Positions 7,855-15,353 of a stretch of 21,190 nucleotides of DNA are shown piece by piece. Source of the DNA: Verrucomicrobiota bacterium (GTDB lineage: Bacteria > Verrucomicrobiota > Verrucomicrobiia > Limisphaerales > UBA1100); assembly GCA_028872645.1 (NCBI GenBank), contig JAPKDK010000021.1, forward strand, positions 1-21,190, written 5' to 3'. The notes beneath the pieces are model-generated. The model worked only from the letters and a program-made list of their open reading frames with translations, did not search any database and had not been told where the DNA came from. Made by a program: the position numbers and the translations under genes. Position 1 is the first letter of the stretch; each line of letters begins with the position of its first letter.

Positions 7855-10164
7855 CTAGGCCATTGCGTTGTCGATTGAGTTCCACCAAAGGTCGTGCAAA
7901 CGGGCAACCTCCCACGACCACTCGCCAGTCGTCGACTTAATTTTCAATGCCGCGCCTTTAACCTCGCCCACCGTGCCGATGCGACGCGCGGGCACGCCCA
8001 TCAATTTGGTGCGCTCGATGGCTTTCACGGAGTCCAGCTCCGAAGTGGTGATGACAATGCGCCCGAGGGTTTCGCCAAACAACAGCGCGTCAAGGCGTTC
8101 GCTTTTCAGTTTGATCAAATCAATTTCCGCGCCGATGAAGCGCGGTGTGTTGCGGCCTTCCAGTTCAGAGAAACAACATTCCGCCAACGCCACTGCAAGA
8201 CCGCCCTCGGCGCAATCGTGCGCGCCTTTGACGAGGCCACTTTGGATGAGGCCCAGCAGCGTGGTGCCGAGGGTGCGTTCGGTTTCCAGATTGCAGCGCG
8301 ACGGCGTGCCGGTTTTTTGCTTGTGCAATACCTGCAAAAACGCCGAACCGCCGAGGCCGTGGAGCGCGTCCTCCGCGTCCAGCGGCTCACCCAATAAAAT
8401 GATTGCGTCGCCTTCGTCTTTGAACCACTGCGTCGTCACGTGGGCCGCGTCTTCGATGAGGCCCACCATCGCCATCGTGGGCGTGGGGTCGATGGCGCCT
8501 TCGGGGTTTTGGTTGTAGAGGCTGACGTTACCGCCGGTAACCGGCGCATCAAATGCCGCGCAGCCTTCGGCCAAGCCACGCACGGATTCTTTGAGTTGCC
8601 AAAACAACTCAGGATTGTGCGGATTGCCAAAGTTTAGATTATCCGTGGAGCCAATCGGGGTGGCGCCGCTACACGCGAGGTTGCGCGCGCACTCGGCGAC
8701 CGCCGCTTTCGCGCCCTCGAATGGATCGAGATAAACGTGCGTGGCATTGCAATCGACCGCGAGGGCGAGGATCTTTTCGGGGAAGGCGCCATTGCCATCG
8801 CCCGGAATGCTGTCGGCCTTGATGCGAATGACGGCCGCGTCGCTGCCGGGATTAACCATCGTGTTGGCGCGCACCATATGGTCGTACTGACGGTACACCC
8901 AATTCTTGGAGGCGATGGTCGGCCACTTGAGCAGCTTGCCGAGCGCGGCGGTGGGGTCGTCCAAATCGTCGATGCCTTCCAGCGTGAAGGCGCGCACGGC
9001 GGCAAGGTACTTGGGCTCCGTGGCTTCACGATGATAAACAGGGGCATCATCGGCGAGCTTGCTGGCGGGGAGGTCGACGACCATTTCGCCGTGATTTTTT
9101 ACGACCATTTGGCCGGTGCCCGTCACGTTGCCAATTTCGGCCCACGGCAAATCCCATTTGTCGAAGATGCGTTTCACCTCCTCCTCGCGGCCTTGCTCGA
9201 CAATGATGAGCATCCGCTCCTGTGATTCGCTCAACAAAATCTCATACGGCGTCATATCCGAGCTGCGCTGCGGCACCTTCGCCAAATCAATCTCAATGCC
9301 GGTGCCGCCGCGGGCCGCTGTTTCGCAAGTGGAACACGTGAGTCCCGCCGCGCCCATATCTTGAATACCCGTCACCGCGCCGGTGGCCAGCAATTCGAGG
9401 CAAGCCTCCATGCAGAGCTTTTCCATAAACGGATCGCCCACTTGCACCGCGCCACGCTGGTGCTCGGCCGATTCCTCCGTGAGATCCTGTGAGGCAAACG
9501 CCGCGCCCGCGAGCCCATCGCGACCGGTGGCGGGGCCGACATAAAAAACAGGATTGCCAACACCCTTTGCCGCACCGCGCGCAATTTGGTCGTGCCGCAA
9601 CACGCCCAACGCAAACGCATTCACGAGCGGATTGCCTTCGTAACTTTTATCAAAATAAACTTCGCCGCCCACCGTCGGAATGCCAAAGCAATTTCCATAA
9701 TGCGCGATGCCGCTGACCACGCCGCGAAAGAGCCGCCGCACATTGGGATTGCTCAGCTCGCCAAAGCGCAGCGAATTCATGGCGCAAACCGGCCGCGCGC
9801 CCATTGTGAAAATATCGCGAATGATGCCGCCCACGCCAGTGGCCGCGCCTTGGAAGGGCTCCACGGCGCTGGGATGATTGTGGCTTTCGATTTTAAATGA
9901 AATAGCGAGCCCATCGCCGATATCGAGAATGCCGGCATTCTCCTCACCCGCCGCCACGAGCACGCGTGGCGATTGTGTTGGAAACCCCTTTAATAAAGCG
10001 CGCGTGTTTTTATACGAGCAATGCTCGCTCCACATTACGCTGAAGATGCCCAGTTCGGTGTAGTTCGGCTCCCTCCCGAGTAATTCCAAAATGCCCTCAT
10101 ACTCCTCCGGCGTGAGGTTGTGCTCGGCAACCAACTCCGGCGTAATGGCGGGATCGGAGGGCAT
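7855..10164 (-). CDS. purL: Phosphoribosylformylglycinamidine synthase subunit PurL (small type)
   Basis: Catalytic synthetase subunit of the three-part FGAM synthase PurS-PurQ-PurL (fourth purine step). At 769 residues it is the short form that needs separate PurS and PurQ, unlike the about 1300-residue fused PurL of E. coli. Visible signatures are NYTELGIFSVMWSEHCSYKNTR, ISFKIESHNHPSAVEPFQGAATGVGG split across the ATP site, TVGGEVYFD, IQDMGAAGLTCSTCETA, LSESQERMLII, and in the second half DNLNFGNP and APVTGGNVSLYN. The ATG at 10164 overlaps the purQ stop by one base (TGATG), as expected for translational coupling of subunits of one complex. The C-terminal end is complete, 14 bases before purF. 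Confidence 0.98.
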   Translation of the reverse strand: MPSDPAITPELVAEHNLTPEEYEGILELLGREPNYTELGIFSVMWSEHCSYKNTRALLKGFPTQSPRVLVAAGEENAGILDIGDGLAISFKIESHNHPSAVEPFQGAATGVGGIIRDIFTMGARPVCAMNSLRFGELSNPNVRRLFRGVVSGIAHYGNCFGIPTVGGEVYFDKSYEGNPLVNAFALGVLRHDQIARGAAKGVGNPVFYVGPATGRDGLAGAAFASQDLTEESAEHQRGAVQVGDPFMEKLCMEACLELLATGAVTGIQDMGAAGLTCSTCETAARGGTGIEIDLAKVPQRSSDMTPYEILLSESQERMLIIVEQGREEEVKRIFDKWDLPWAEIGNVTGTGQMVVKNHGEMVVDLPASKLADDAPVYHREATEPKYLAAVRAFTLEGIDDLDDPTAALGKLLKWPTIASKNWVYRQYDHMVRANTMVNPGSDAAVIRIKADSIPGDGNGAFPEKILALAVDCNATHVYLDPFEGAKAAVAECARNLACSGATPIGSTDNLNFGNPHNPELFWQLKESVRGLAEGCAAFDAPVTGGNVSLYNQNPEGAIDPTPTMAMVGLIEDAAHVTTQWFKDEGDAIILLGEPLDAEDALHGLGGSAFLQVLHKQKTGTPSRCNLETERTLGTTLLGLIQSGLVKGAHDCAEGGLAVALAECCFSELEGRNTPRFIGAEIDLIKLKSERLDALLFGETLGRIVITTSELDSVKAIERTKLMGVPARRIGTVGEVKGAALKIKSTTGEWSWEVARLHDLWWNSIDNAMA

Positions 10165-10871
10165 CAGGCGAGGGGGGGTTGGGTTTTCAGGGTGGCGATG
10201 AGGCTTTGGAAAATAAGCCGGCCATCGTCGCCGCCGAGGACGGCTTCGGAGGCGCGTTCGGGGTGGGGCATCATTCCGCCGACGTTGCGTTTCTCGTTGC
10301 AGATGCCGGCGATGTTGGCGCGAGATCCGTTGGGGTTGGCGTGATCGGTGAGGTCGCCTTCAGCGTCGATATATTGGAACAGAATTTGGCCGTTGTCCTC
10401 GAGGGACTGCAACGTTTCGTCGTCACAAAAATAATTGCCTTCGCCGTGGGCGATCGGGATGCGGAGATTTTTGCCTTCGGGGATTTGGCCGGTGAAGGGG
10501 GAATCGTGCGTGGCGGTTTGGAGGTAAACGTGTTCGCAGCGAAATTGCAGCGAGCGATTGCGAATGAGCGCACCGGGAAGCATTCCCGCTTCGCAGAGGA
10601 TTTGGAATCCATTGCAGATGCCGAATACAAAGCCGCCGTTGTCGGCAAATTCCTTGACCGCACCCATCACGGGGCTGAAGCGCGCGATGGAGCCGGTGCG
10701 AAGATAATCGCCGTAGCTGAAACCGCCCGGGATGAAAACCGCATCGGCATCGCCCACCGAGTATTCCTTGTGCCACAGCAACTCCGTGGGGCGGCCGAAC
10801 ACTGAGCGTAGCACGTGCACGCAATCCTGATCGCAATTGGAGCCGGGGAACTGGAGGACGGCGAACTTCAT
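10164..10871 (-). CDS. purQ: Phosphoribosylformylglycinamidine synthase subunit PurQ (glutaminase)
   Basis: Class I glutamine amidotransferase subunit that releases ammonia from glutamine for PurL. 235 residues, the normal length. The nucleophile cysteine lies in FGICNGFQIL and the His/Glu partners in GGMMPHPERASEAVLGG. The N-terminus FAVLQFPGSNCDQDC and the oxyanion strand PGGFSYGDYLRTGS are typical, as is IAHGEGNYFCDD. It overlaps purS upstream and purL downstream by one base each (TGATG at both junctions), giving a tightly coupled S-Q-L cassette. No oddity seen. Confidence 0.98.
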   Translation of the reverse strand: MKFAVLQFPGSNCDQDCVHVLRSVFGRPTELLWHKEYSVGDADAVFIPGGFSYGDYLRTGSIARFSPVMGAVKEFADNGGFVFGICNGFQILCEAGMLPGALIRNRSLQFRCEHVYLQTATHDSPFTGQIPEGKNLRIPIAHGEGNYFCDDETLQSLEDNGQILFQYIDAEGDLTDHANPNGSRANIAGICNEKRNVGGMMPHPERASEAVLGGDDGRLIFQSLIATLKTQPPLA

Positions 10872-11110
10872 CAGTCCTCGAAAACGAGCCGGTAGTCTTC
10901 GATGTTCGGATTGGCGAGAAATTTATCGGCGTATTCGCTGAGCTTGGCTTCGACCGTTTCACGGTCGCCGTCCATTTCGATCTCGATGTATTTACCGATG
11001 CGCACGTCGCCCACACCGGCACAGCCCATATGCTCGAGAGCGGACTGCACGGTTTTGCCCTGCGGATCGAGCACCGCACGCTTGGGGGTGATAATGACTT
11101 TGGCTTTCAT
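10871..11110 (-). CDS. purS: Phosphoribosylformylglycinamidine synthase subunit PurS
   Basis: Small bridging subunit of FGAM synthase that docks PurQ on PurL; first gene of the purine run. 79 residues, the usual size. It begins MKAKVIITPKRAVLDPQG and carries the family pattern GxxTVQSALEHMG...VGDVRIGKYIEIE with a C-terminal NIEDYRLVFED. An AAGGA motif directly abuts the ATG at 11110 with no spacer, so it may not work as a normal Shine-Dalgarno. The 80 bases between this start and the terminator of the preceding gene must hold the operon promoter. The only -35-like element I see there is TTGACC (minus strand, 11164 to 11159), without a convincing -10. There is no room for a purine riboswitch. 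Confidence 0.96.
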   Translation of the reverse strand: MKAKVIITPKRAVLDPQGKTVQSALEHMGCAGVGDVRIGKYIEIEMDGDRETVEAKLSEYADKFLANPNIEDYRLVFED

Positions 11111-11190
11111 TCCTTAGGTAAAAGACTGTTCCCCCAAAGACAGCATTTGCCTACCTGCGGTCAAGAGGCATTTATTGGGGTTATTGACAT

Positions 11191-11216
11191 AAAAAAGGCA
11201 CCCTTTACAGGGTGCC
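11191..11216 (-). terminator. Intrinsic terminator of the prepilin-like gene
   Basis: Read on the minus strand, GGCACCC-TGTAAA-GGGTGCC forms a perfect 7-bp G/C-rich stem with a 6-base loop, followed at once by TTTTTT. This is a textbook Rho-independent terminator. It begins about 20 bases past the stop codon of the prepilin-like gene (11237) and separates that unit from the purine run starting at 11110. Confidence 0.9.
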
Positions 11217-11236
11217 TCCGTGAGGGTGCCCGTGCT

Positions 11237-11989
11237 CTATTTTCGAAACACCGTAGTTTTAGAAGGCCCCAGGGTCACTCCGCCTCTGGAATTAATGTGC
11301 GCCTTAACGAGCTTGCCGCTGACTCCAAGGTCTGCATCGGTAGATTGCTGCGCGCTGCCATCCATTGATACCAACTGGCCTTGGCTTTTATTTAGCCCTG
11401 TGAAAGCGTTCGCATGCAGAGGCTCTTCATCCGCACCACACCAATCAGCAACCCCAAGGTTCTCGCCATGCACGTTTAATGTCACGGCCAGGATGGTGGC
11501 GGGGCGAACAGTGTCAGCACCCTCTACAAACCCATAGCTGATCGCCTTTGCCAACTCCATGTTATGGCCTTGAGCCTTTGTGTTATAGCTTGCCCATTTG
11601 GACTGACAAACCTCACTTGCAGCCTCGCGGGTGGCATCACAGGGAGAGGTCACTATCTTGGCCGTCTGCAGTTCACTTTTCATGGCTGCCATCCCAATAA
11701 TGCAACCCGTCATTCGGGAATGCATTGTGTGATGACCAAAATGGTTCATGATCCCACGAGGGGTCAATTGCCAAGGCATCCGACCTCCGTTGTCCTGAGC
11801 AAAGCCAATAGAGGCTTTGCCAATCTGCGCAAGATTGTTTACGCACTTGATGCGGGCAGCCTTGGCCTTAGCACGCGCGAGGGCGGGCAGGAGCATGGAG
11901 GCTAAGATCCCAATAATTGCGATAACCACCAGAAGTTCAATTAGAGTAAAAGCCGCCTGACGGGCTTCTTTTATTTTTTCTTTATTCAT
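11237..11989 (-). CDS. Type IV pilin-like / type II secretion pseudopilin-like protein
   Basis: About 250 residues from the ATG at 11989 (MNKEKIKEARQAAFTLIELL). A short basic leader is followed by the class III signal FTLIELLVVIAIIGILASMLLPAL and a coiled, Ala/Lys-rich helix (ARAKAKAARIKCVNNLAQIG). The Glu at +5 is present. The residue before the cleavage point is Ala (RQAA/F) rather than the usual Gly, which prepilin peptidases tolerate less commonly. The globular part is typical of the large verrucomicrobial and planctomycetal pilin-like families, with cysteines at SPCDAT, SEVCQS and DWCGAD and a C-terminal VSMDGSAQQS segment. Substrate or role is unknown. The frame is open up to 12067, but the added residues do not look like a leader. 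It has its own terminator, and no pilus assembly genes are nearby. Confidence 0.88.
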   Translation of the reverse strand: MNKEKIKEARQAAFTLIELLVVIAIIGILASMLLPALARAKAKAARIKCVNNLAQIGKASIGFAQDNGGRMPWQLTPRGIMNHFGHHTMHSRMTGCIIGMAAMKSELQTAKIVTSPCDATREAASEVCQSKWASYNTKAQGHNMELAKAISYGFVEGADTVRPATILAVTLNVHGENLGVADWCGADEEPLHANAFTGLNKSQGQLVSMDGSAQQSTDADLGVSGKLVKAHINSRGGVTLGPSKTTVFRK

Positions 11990-12099
11990 CTTATATCTTT
12001 GATTTTTATATTTTGAGTAGCACCATGTCAGGCCACTACTATAAACCGTAGAGAGCCTCATAGGCACTTGACGGGTTTCGTGTTTTAAGGAAAAGGAAG

Positions 12100-12513
12100 C
12101 TAAACCACCAATCGAGGCGGAGGCGAAGGGGGGGGGAGTTGTTCAATTATAAAAATCGAACACGGATCGATAACGGAGTACGATGACTCACAGGAAACAT
12201 CGAGGATTCTAACATCAATTGGGGATAAAGGGATCAACGGACTAAGACTATCAACCAAGACAGCATCATCAGACACTCCATTCTGGTGGTTTTGGGTTTG
12301 CTGAATAATCCGGCAGATGTCACATATATCCCTCCCACTCATGGCTTTTTCAAGTGCCTGATCCAAGGGCATGACCTCGAGATTCACTGAAGTCATCTTA
12401 CTCCAAGCAACCAACTGCATTAACACCAAGCGCGGCCCCAACCCAAAAGCAAGAGTGACAATTACGGCCACCCGTAAGGCGCGACAAATCCAGTTTGGCA
12501 TCGACCGGCTCAT
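12100..12513 (-). CDS. Short membrane-anchored CxxC protein with proline-rich C-terminus, unknown function
   Basis: 137 residues. An N-terminal hydrophobic segment (about 10-35, RVAVIVTLAFGLGPRLVLMQ) is a membrane anchor or signal. It is followed by MQLVAWSKMTSVNLE and, at about 60-68, GRDICDICRIIQQ with a CxxC pair. Its layout (hydrophobic helix, QLVAW, then a CxxC-IQ motif) resembles small uncharacterised verrucomicrobial proteins I have seen; this is an impression, not a match. Its ATG at 12513 overlaps the stop of the upstream lipoprotein gene by 4 bases (ATGA), which supports real translation and shared transcription. The tail LPPPSPPPRLVV is encoded over a run of nine C on the coding strand (12136 to 12128), a likely slippage or sequencing-error site. 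Codon use looks more A/T-rich than the neighbours. Confidence 0.6.
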   Translation of the reverse strand: MSRSMPNWICRALRVAVIVTLAFGLGPRLVLMQLVAWSKMTSVNLEVMPLDQALEKAMSGRDICDICRIIQQTQNHQNGVSDDAVLVDSLSPLIPLSPIDVRILDVSCESSYSVIDPCSIFIIEQLPPPSPPPRLVV

Positions 12514-12896
12514 TTGTCTTTTATGATCAACTCAAACGCCTCGGACATTTTGCTGTTGGCCTCAGGAACAGGGATGGCATTGAATTTCCAGTCCACGCGA
12601 ATGCGATAGGCCACGCCCAGCGCGTCTCCTGCCACGGGCAGGAGCGCCTCCCAGCGGTTGGAAACCAGTGCGGTGCGCGCCATGGGGAATACATTGGTGC
12701 CCACCAGCACCACCGGCTGCACCGTCTCGTGCCGCACGCCATTAGCGTTGTCTTCCCAAATGATCTCCACGCGATAAAGGCCATTGGCATCGCGCGGCTG
12801 TTGGCCCACCGTGAGGTTGGTGAGCGCGGCGCGGGCGCAGCCGCCCAGCAGCAGCGCAGTGAGAAAAATAATGAGGATACCCGTTTGCCGTGTCAT
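12510..12896 (-). CDS. Predicted lipoprotein of a verrucomicrobial family, unknown function
   Basis: About 128 residues from the ATG at 12896 (MTRQTGILIIFLTALLLGGC), giving a short basic n-region, a hydrophobic core and the lipobox LLGGC with lipidated Cys20. An upstream in-frame ATG at 12923 would add nine residues (MPVQGCRCI) before this and is less likely. The mature part is one beta-rich domain: ALTNLTVGQQPRDANGLYRV, VQPVVLVGTNVFPMARTALV, SNRWEALLPV and, near the end, RVDWKFNAIPVPEANSKMSE. I recall the pattern of NLT...NGLY, YPM/FPM, NRWE and a C-terminal DS/NSKxS in unnamed verrucomicrobial lipoproteins. It is the first gene of a pair with the CxxC protein and is transcribed away from the PpiD-like gene. 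Confidence 0.8.
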   Translation of the reverse strand: MTRQTGILIIFLTALLLGGCARAALTNLTVGQQPRDANGLYRVEIIWEDNANGVRHETVQPVVLVGTNVFPMARTALVSNRWEALLPVAGDALGVAYRIRVDWKFNAIPVPEANSKMSEAFELIIKDK

Positions 12897-12958
12897 GATG
12901 CACCGGCAGCCTTGCACTGGCACGGCGGGTTGTAAAGCGATTTGGCGTGGAAATTGGT

Positions 12959-12987
12959 TTGACCGACCGGAGGCAGTGCGCTATGCG
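12959..12987 (+). promoter_or_regulatory. Candidate sigma-70-like promoter of the PpiD-like gene
   Basis: TTGACC (12959-12964) and TATGCG (12982-12987) are separated by 17 bases, the optimal spacing, and sit 23 bases before the ATG at 13011. The -35 matches five of six consensus bases; the -10 is weaker. It lies in the 114-base divergent gap between the lipoprotein and the PpiD-like gene. No Shine-Dalgarno is visible before 13011. This is a guess from sequence only. Confidence 0.3.
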
Positions 12988-13010
12988 TTCGCGTCTCATT
13001 TTACAAGCCT

Positions 13011-15326
13011 ATGTTTGGAACCTTTCGTAAACACTCGCAGCCGCTCTGGATAGCGATCATTATTGTGGTCGTCATCAGCTTTGTCGTCTTTTTCACGCCC
13101 AGTTTTGACCCCTTTGACACCGGTGGCACGATCACCGCTGATGCCGCCGCAGTGGAACAAGCGCGGAACCAGGTCCTTCTCAATGAAGTCATTGAATTGC
13201 GCCAGCGACAATCGTTGGTTCAAACGCTTGCGCAAGCCGGTCGCATACAGGAAGCCATCCAATTGGTCGGCGGTAATTTTCAGGAGGCCTATCAATTGAT
13301 GCAATCTCCGGACGTACTGACAACCACCAGTGCCAGTCGCATAGCAGGAAATTCACGTCACATCGATCTCAATGGCGATAACTACAATGACATCAACAGT
13401 TTGGAATACCGCGCCCGGGTTCGACTGCGACAGTTGGGCCTGGCCCAAGAACTGGGCATTATGATTAGCGACAGCGCGATAAACGCTGCACGGAATTCCA
13501 TGGTGCAAAACATCAACGGTGCGCAGGAATACAACGCCGACCAATACGACCAACTTCTGAAACAACTGTCTAAAGGCGGCTTCATCACTTCCGGCCGCAT
13601 CGGGCAGGAGCAATTCGAAAATTACCTACGCAGCCGGCTAACCCTCTTGCAACTCAATGCAATGATGACCCGCAGCGCCGGGTTTTGGCCCGATGCAGAT
13701 ATGGCCGAAACCCTCGCGCAACAAAACCGAAAGTACGCCGTTGAAGCTGCGTTCATCTCCCTCACCAACCACACCGCCAGCGCGACCAACTACGCGGATA
13801 TCACAAAAGCTGAAGGGTTCACCAACCATTTCAATCTAAACGCCAACACATACCAAGTGCCCGTAAAACGCACCATCGCCTACGTGAAACTCACCCTCGC
13901 AGATTTCGAAGGCGACATCCGCAAGGAATTAAAATTTGATGATGAAGTGCAAAAACTCATCGAGCAGCACACCACCACCACCAACCGAATTACCGAAACC
14001 AACGGCACCGCACTGCCCATCAACGCCACCAACCTCCTCGCTCGCGCCGAGGAAGAAGTGCGCAAAACACCATTGGGTGACCGAATTTTCAATGCCTCCA
14101 AAACCGCGGTGGACAGAAAAAAAATGGAAATTCTTCAAGCTGTTTTCAAACAAAAACCATGGGCCACCACCAACCTCTGGGCAACAGCCAAGCAGTTCGG
14201 CCTGGAAGTGCACACTGCAACCTTCAGCCGCGAATCCCCACCCGAAGATTTGCCCGCAACCCTCATCGAGGCCGCCTTTGCTCCCTCTCTCAAGACAGGC
14301 AAACTCCTCGAGAGTGCCGTGTATTCTCCCCACCCCTCTGTACCCGACAGCATTTACATTCTCGGCCTGCAGGAGATCATTCCCCTCAAACAACGAAAAT
14401 ATGCCGAACTCACTAAGGATGAGCAAAAAGAAATCCACGAAGGGTTCCTGAAATCCGAAACCCGCCGTTTGGCGCGCGAAGCAGGCGAAAAATTCCAAGC
14501 CACCGCTACAGCCAGCCTTAAGGAAGGTCACACTTTCACTCAATCCGCTACCAATGCCGGGCTAAGCGTTGTCACCCTGCCGCCCTTTTCACTAAACGTA
14601 GAACCCGACACAAACCATATTGATTTGCTGAAAGATTTTGTGCCTCTCGCCAACCTGCAAAACGACCTGTTCAGTTTTGAACAAGGCCAACAAAGCAAGG
14701 CTGACCCGGAAAAAGGCAACCTCACCGGCTATCTCGAATCTACCGCCAGCGGCGTTTCCTTTAATGACAACATCGCCGGATACGTGCTGCACATCTCCGA
14801 ACGGATCAACCCCGCTGAACCTGATGCCGCCGCGCTTCGGACCTTCGCCGCCCGCCTCCGCCAAAACACCCGCAATCAGGCCGCCGGCAGCGACTGGTTT
14901 ATCAGCCACCGACGCCAACTGGATTCCGAAATTATCATTAACTCGCTCGAAGGCCGCCGCGCAGGATTGCCCTCGGAGATCAATGAAGTTAAAGCGACCA
15001 TTCTATACAAAGAACGAACCCTCGCCGGACAATTTGCGGCCAGCCTGAAACAAGCGGGCATCACCGATGGAAAAATTATCAGCCCGCTTGAGAAATGGTC
15101 CGAAGCCCAAACCGGAACGCTAAAAAAATTCGTGAGTGTTAACTATTTTGCAGAATCTCCGAAGCAACCCGAAGCCGCCCAAATCATCGTGCCGCTGCTC
15201 AGCGCCGGACTCCGTCAGCCATGGGCCGATCTGGATGAAATCATGGCGGAGCTTGAAAACCTTAAAACCCTCCAAGCCACCGGCATCGACGAAGCTATCG
15301 CCGGAGCAAACAAATCCTCAAAATAA
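13011..15326 (+). CDS. PpiD/SurA-like membrane-anchored periplasmic folding factor
   Basis: 771 residues. The N-terminus MFGTFRKHSQPLW followed by one transmembrane helix (about 13-28, IAIIIVVVISFVVFF) is the PpiD pattern: short cytoplasmic tail, single anchor, large periplasmic part. Next comes a helical SurA-N-like chaperone region (about 40-270), including LRQLGLAQELGIMISDSAIN and RIGQEQFENYLRSRLTLLQL. A second module starts at VPVKRTIAYVKLTLADFEGDI (about 284-304) with long charged helices, and a third region with GYVLHISERINP sits near residue 590. I do not see a clear parvulin active-site pattern, so it may act as a chaperone without isomerase activity. The C-terminal about 150 residues are unassigned. 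Expected role: holding newly secreted envelope proteins. It ends 27 bases before the convergent pssA stop. Confidence 0.82.
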   Translation: MFGTFRKHSQPLWIAIIIVVVISFVVFFTPSFDPFDTGGTITADAAAVEQARNQVLLNEVIELRQRQSLVQTLAQAGRIQEAIQLVGGNFQEAYQLMQSPDVLTTTSASRIAGNSRHIDLNGDNYNDINSLEYRARVRLRQLGLAQELGIMISDSAINAARNSMVQNINGAQEYNADQYDQLLKQLSKGGFITSGRIGQEQFENYLRSRLTLLQLNAMMTRSAGFWPDADMAETLAQQNRKYAVEAAFISLTNHTASATNYADITKAEGFTNHFNLNANTYQVPVKRTIAYVKLTLADFEGDIRKELKFDDEVQKLIEQHTTTTNRITETNGTALPINATNLLARAEEEVRKTPLGDRIFNASKTAVDRKKMEILQAVFKQKPWATTNLWATAKQFGLEVHTATFSRESPPEDLPATLIEAAFAPSLKTGKLLESAVYSPHPSVPDSIYILGLQEIIPLKQRKYAELTKDEQKEIHEGFLKSETRRLAREAGEKFQATATASLKEGHTFTQSATNAGLSVVTLPPFSLNVEPDTNHIDLLKDFVPLANLQNDLFSFEQGQQSKADPEKGNLTGYLESTASGVSFNDNIAGYVLHISERINPAEPDAAALRTFAARLRQNTRNQAAGSDWFISHRRQLDSEIIINSLEGRRAGLPSEINEVKATILYKERTLAGQFAASLKQAGITDGKIISPLEKWSEAQTGTLKKFVSVNYFAESPKQPEAAQIIVPLLSAGLRQPWADLDEIMAELENLKTLQATGIDEAIAGANKSSK

Positions 15327-15353
15327 TTTTGCCGCGCGGGGCGAAAGCACGGT

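Noticed and set aside
7841..7921. Longer N-terminus for PurF
   Set aside because: It would place 27 odd residues before the propeptide and overlap purL coding. The start at 7840 puts the catalytic Cys at position 12, as in B. subtilis.
10179..10805. 208-codon open frame on the + strand
   Set aside because: Antisense to purQ; no domain seen.
11136..11164. Promoter for the purine run (TTGACC with a -10 about 17 bases on)
   Set aside because: The -35 is good but the -10 (GTCTTT or TGTCTT) has little resemblance to consensus, so not listed as a feature.
11990..12067. Longer N-terminus for the pilin-like protein
   Set aside because: The 26 extra residues are polar and do not look like a class III leader. 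The start at 11989 gives the usual short basic leader.
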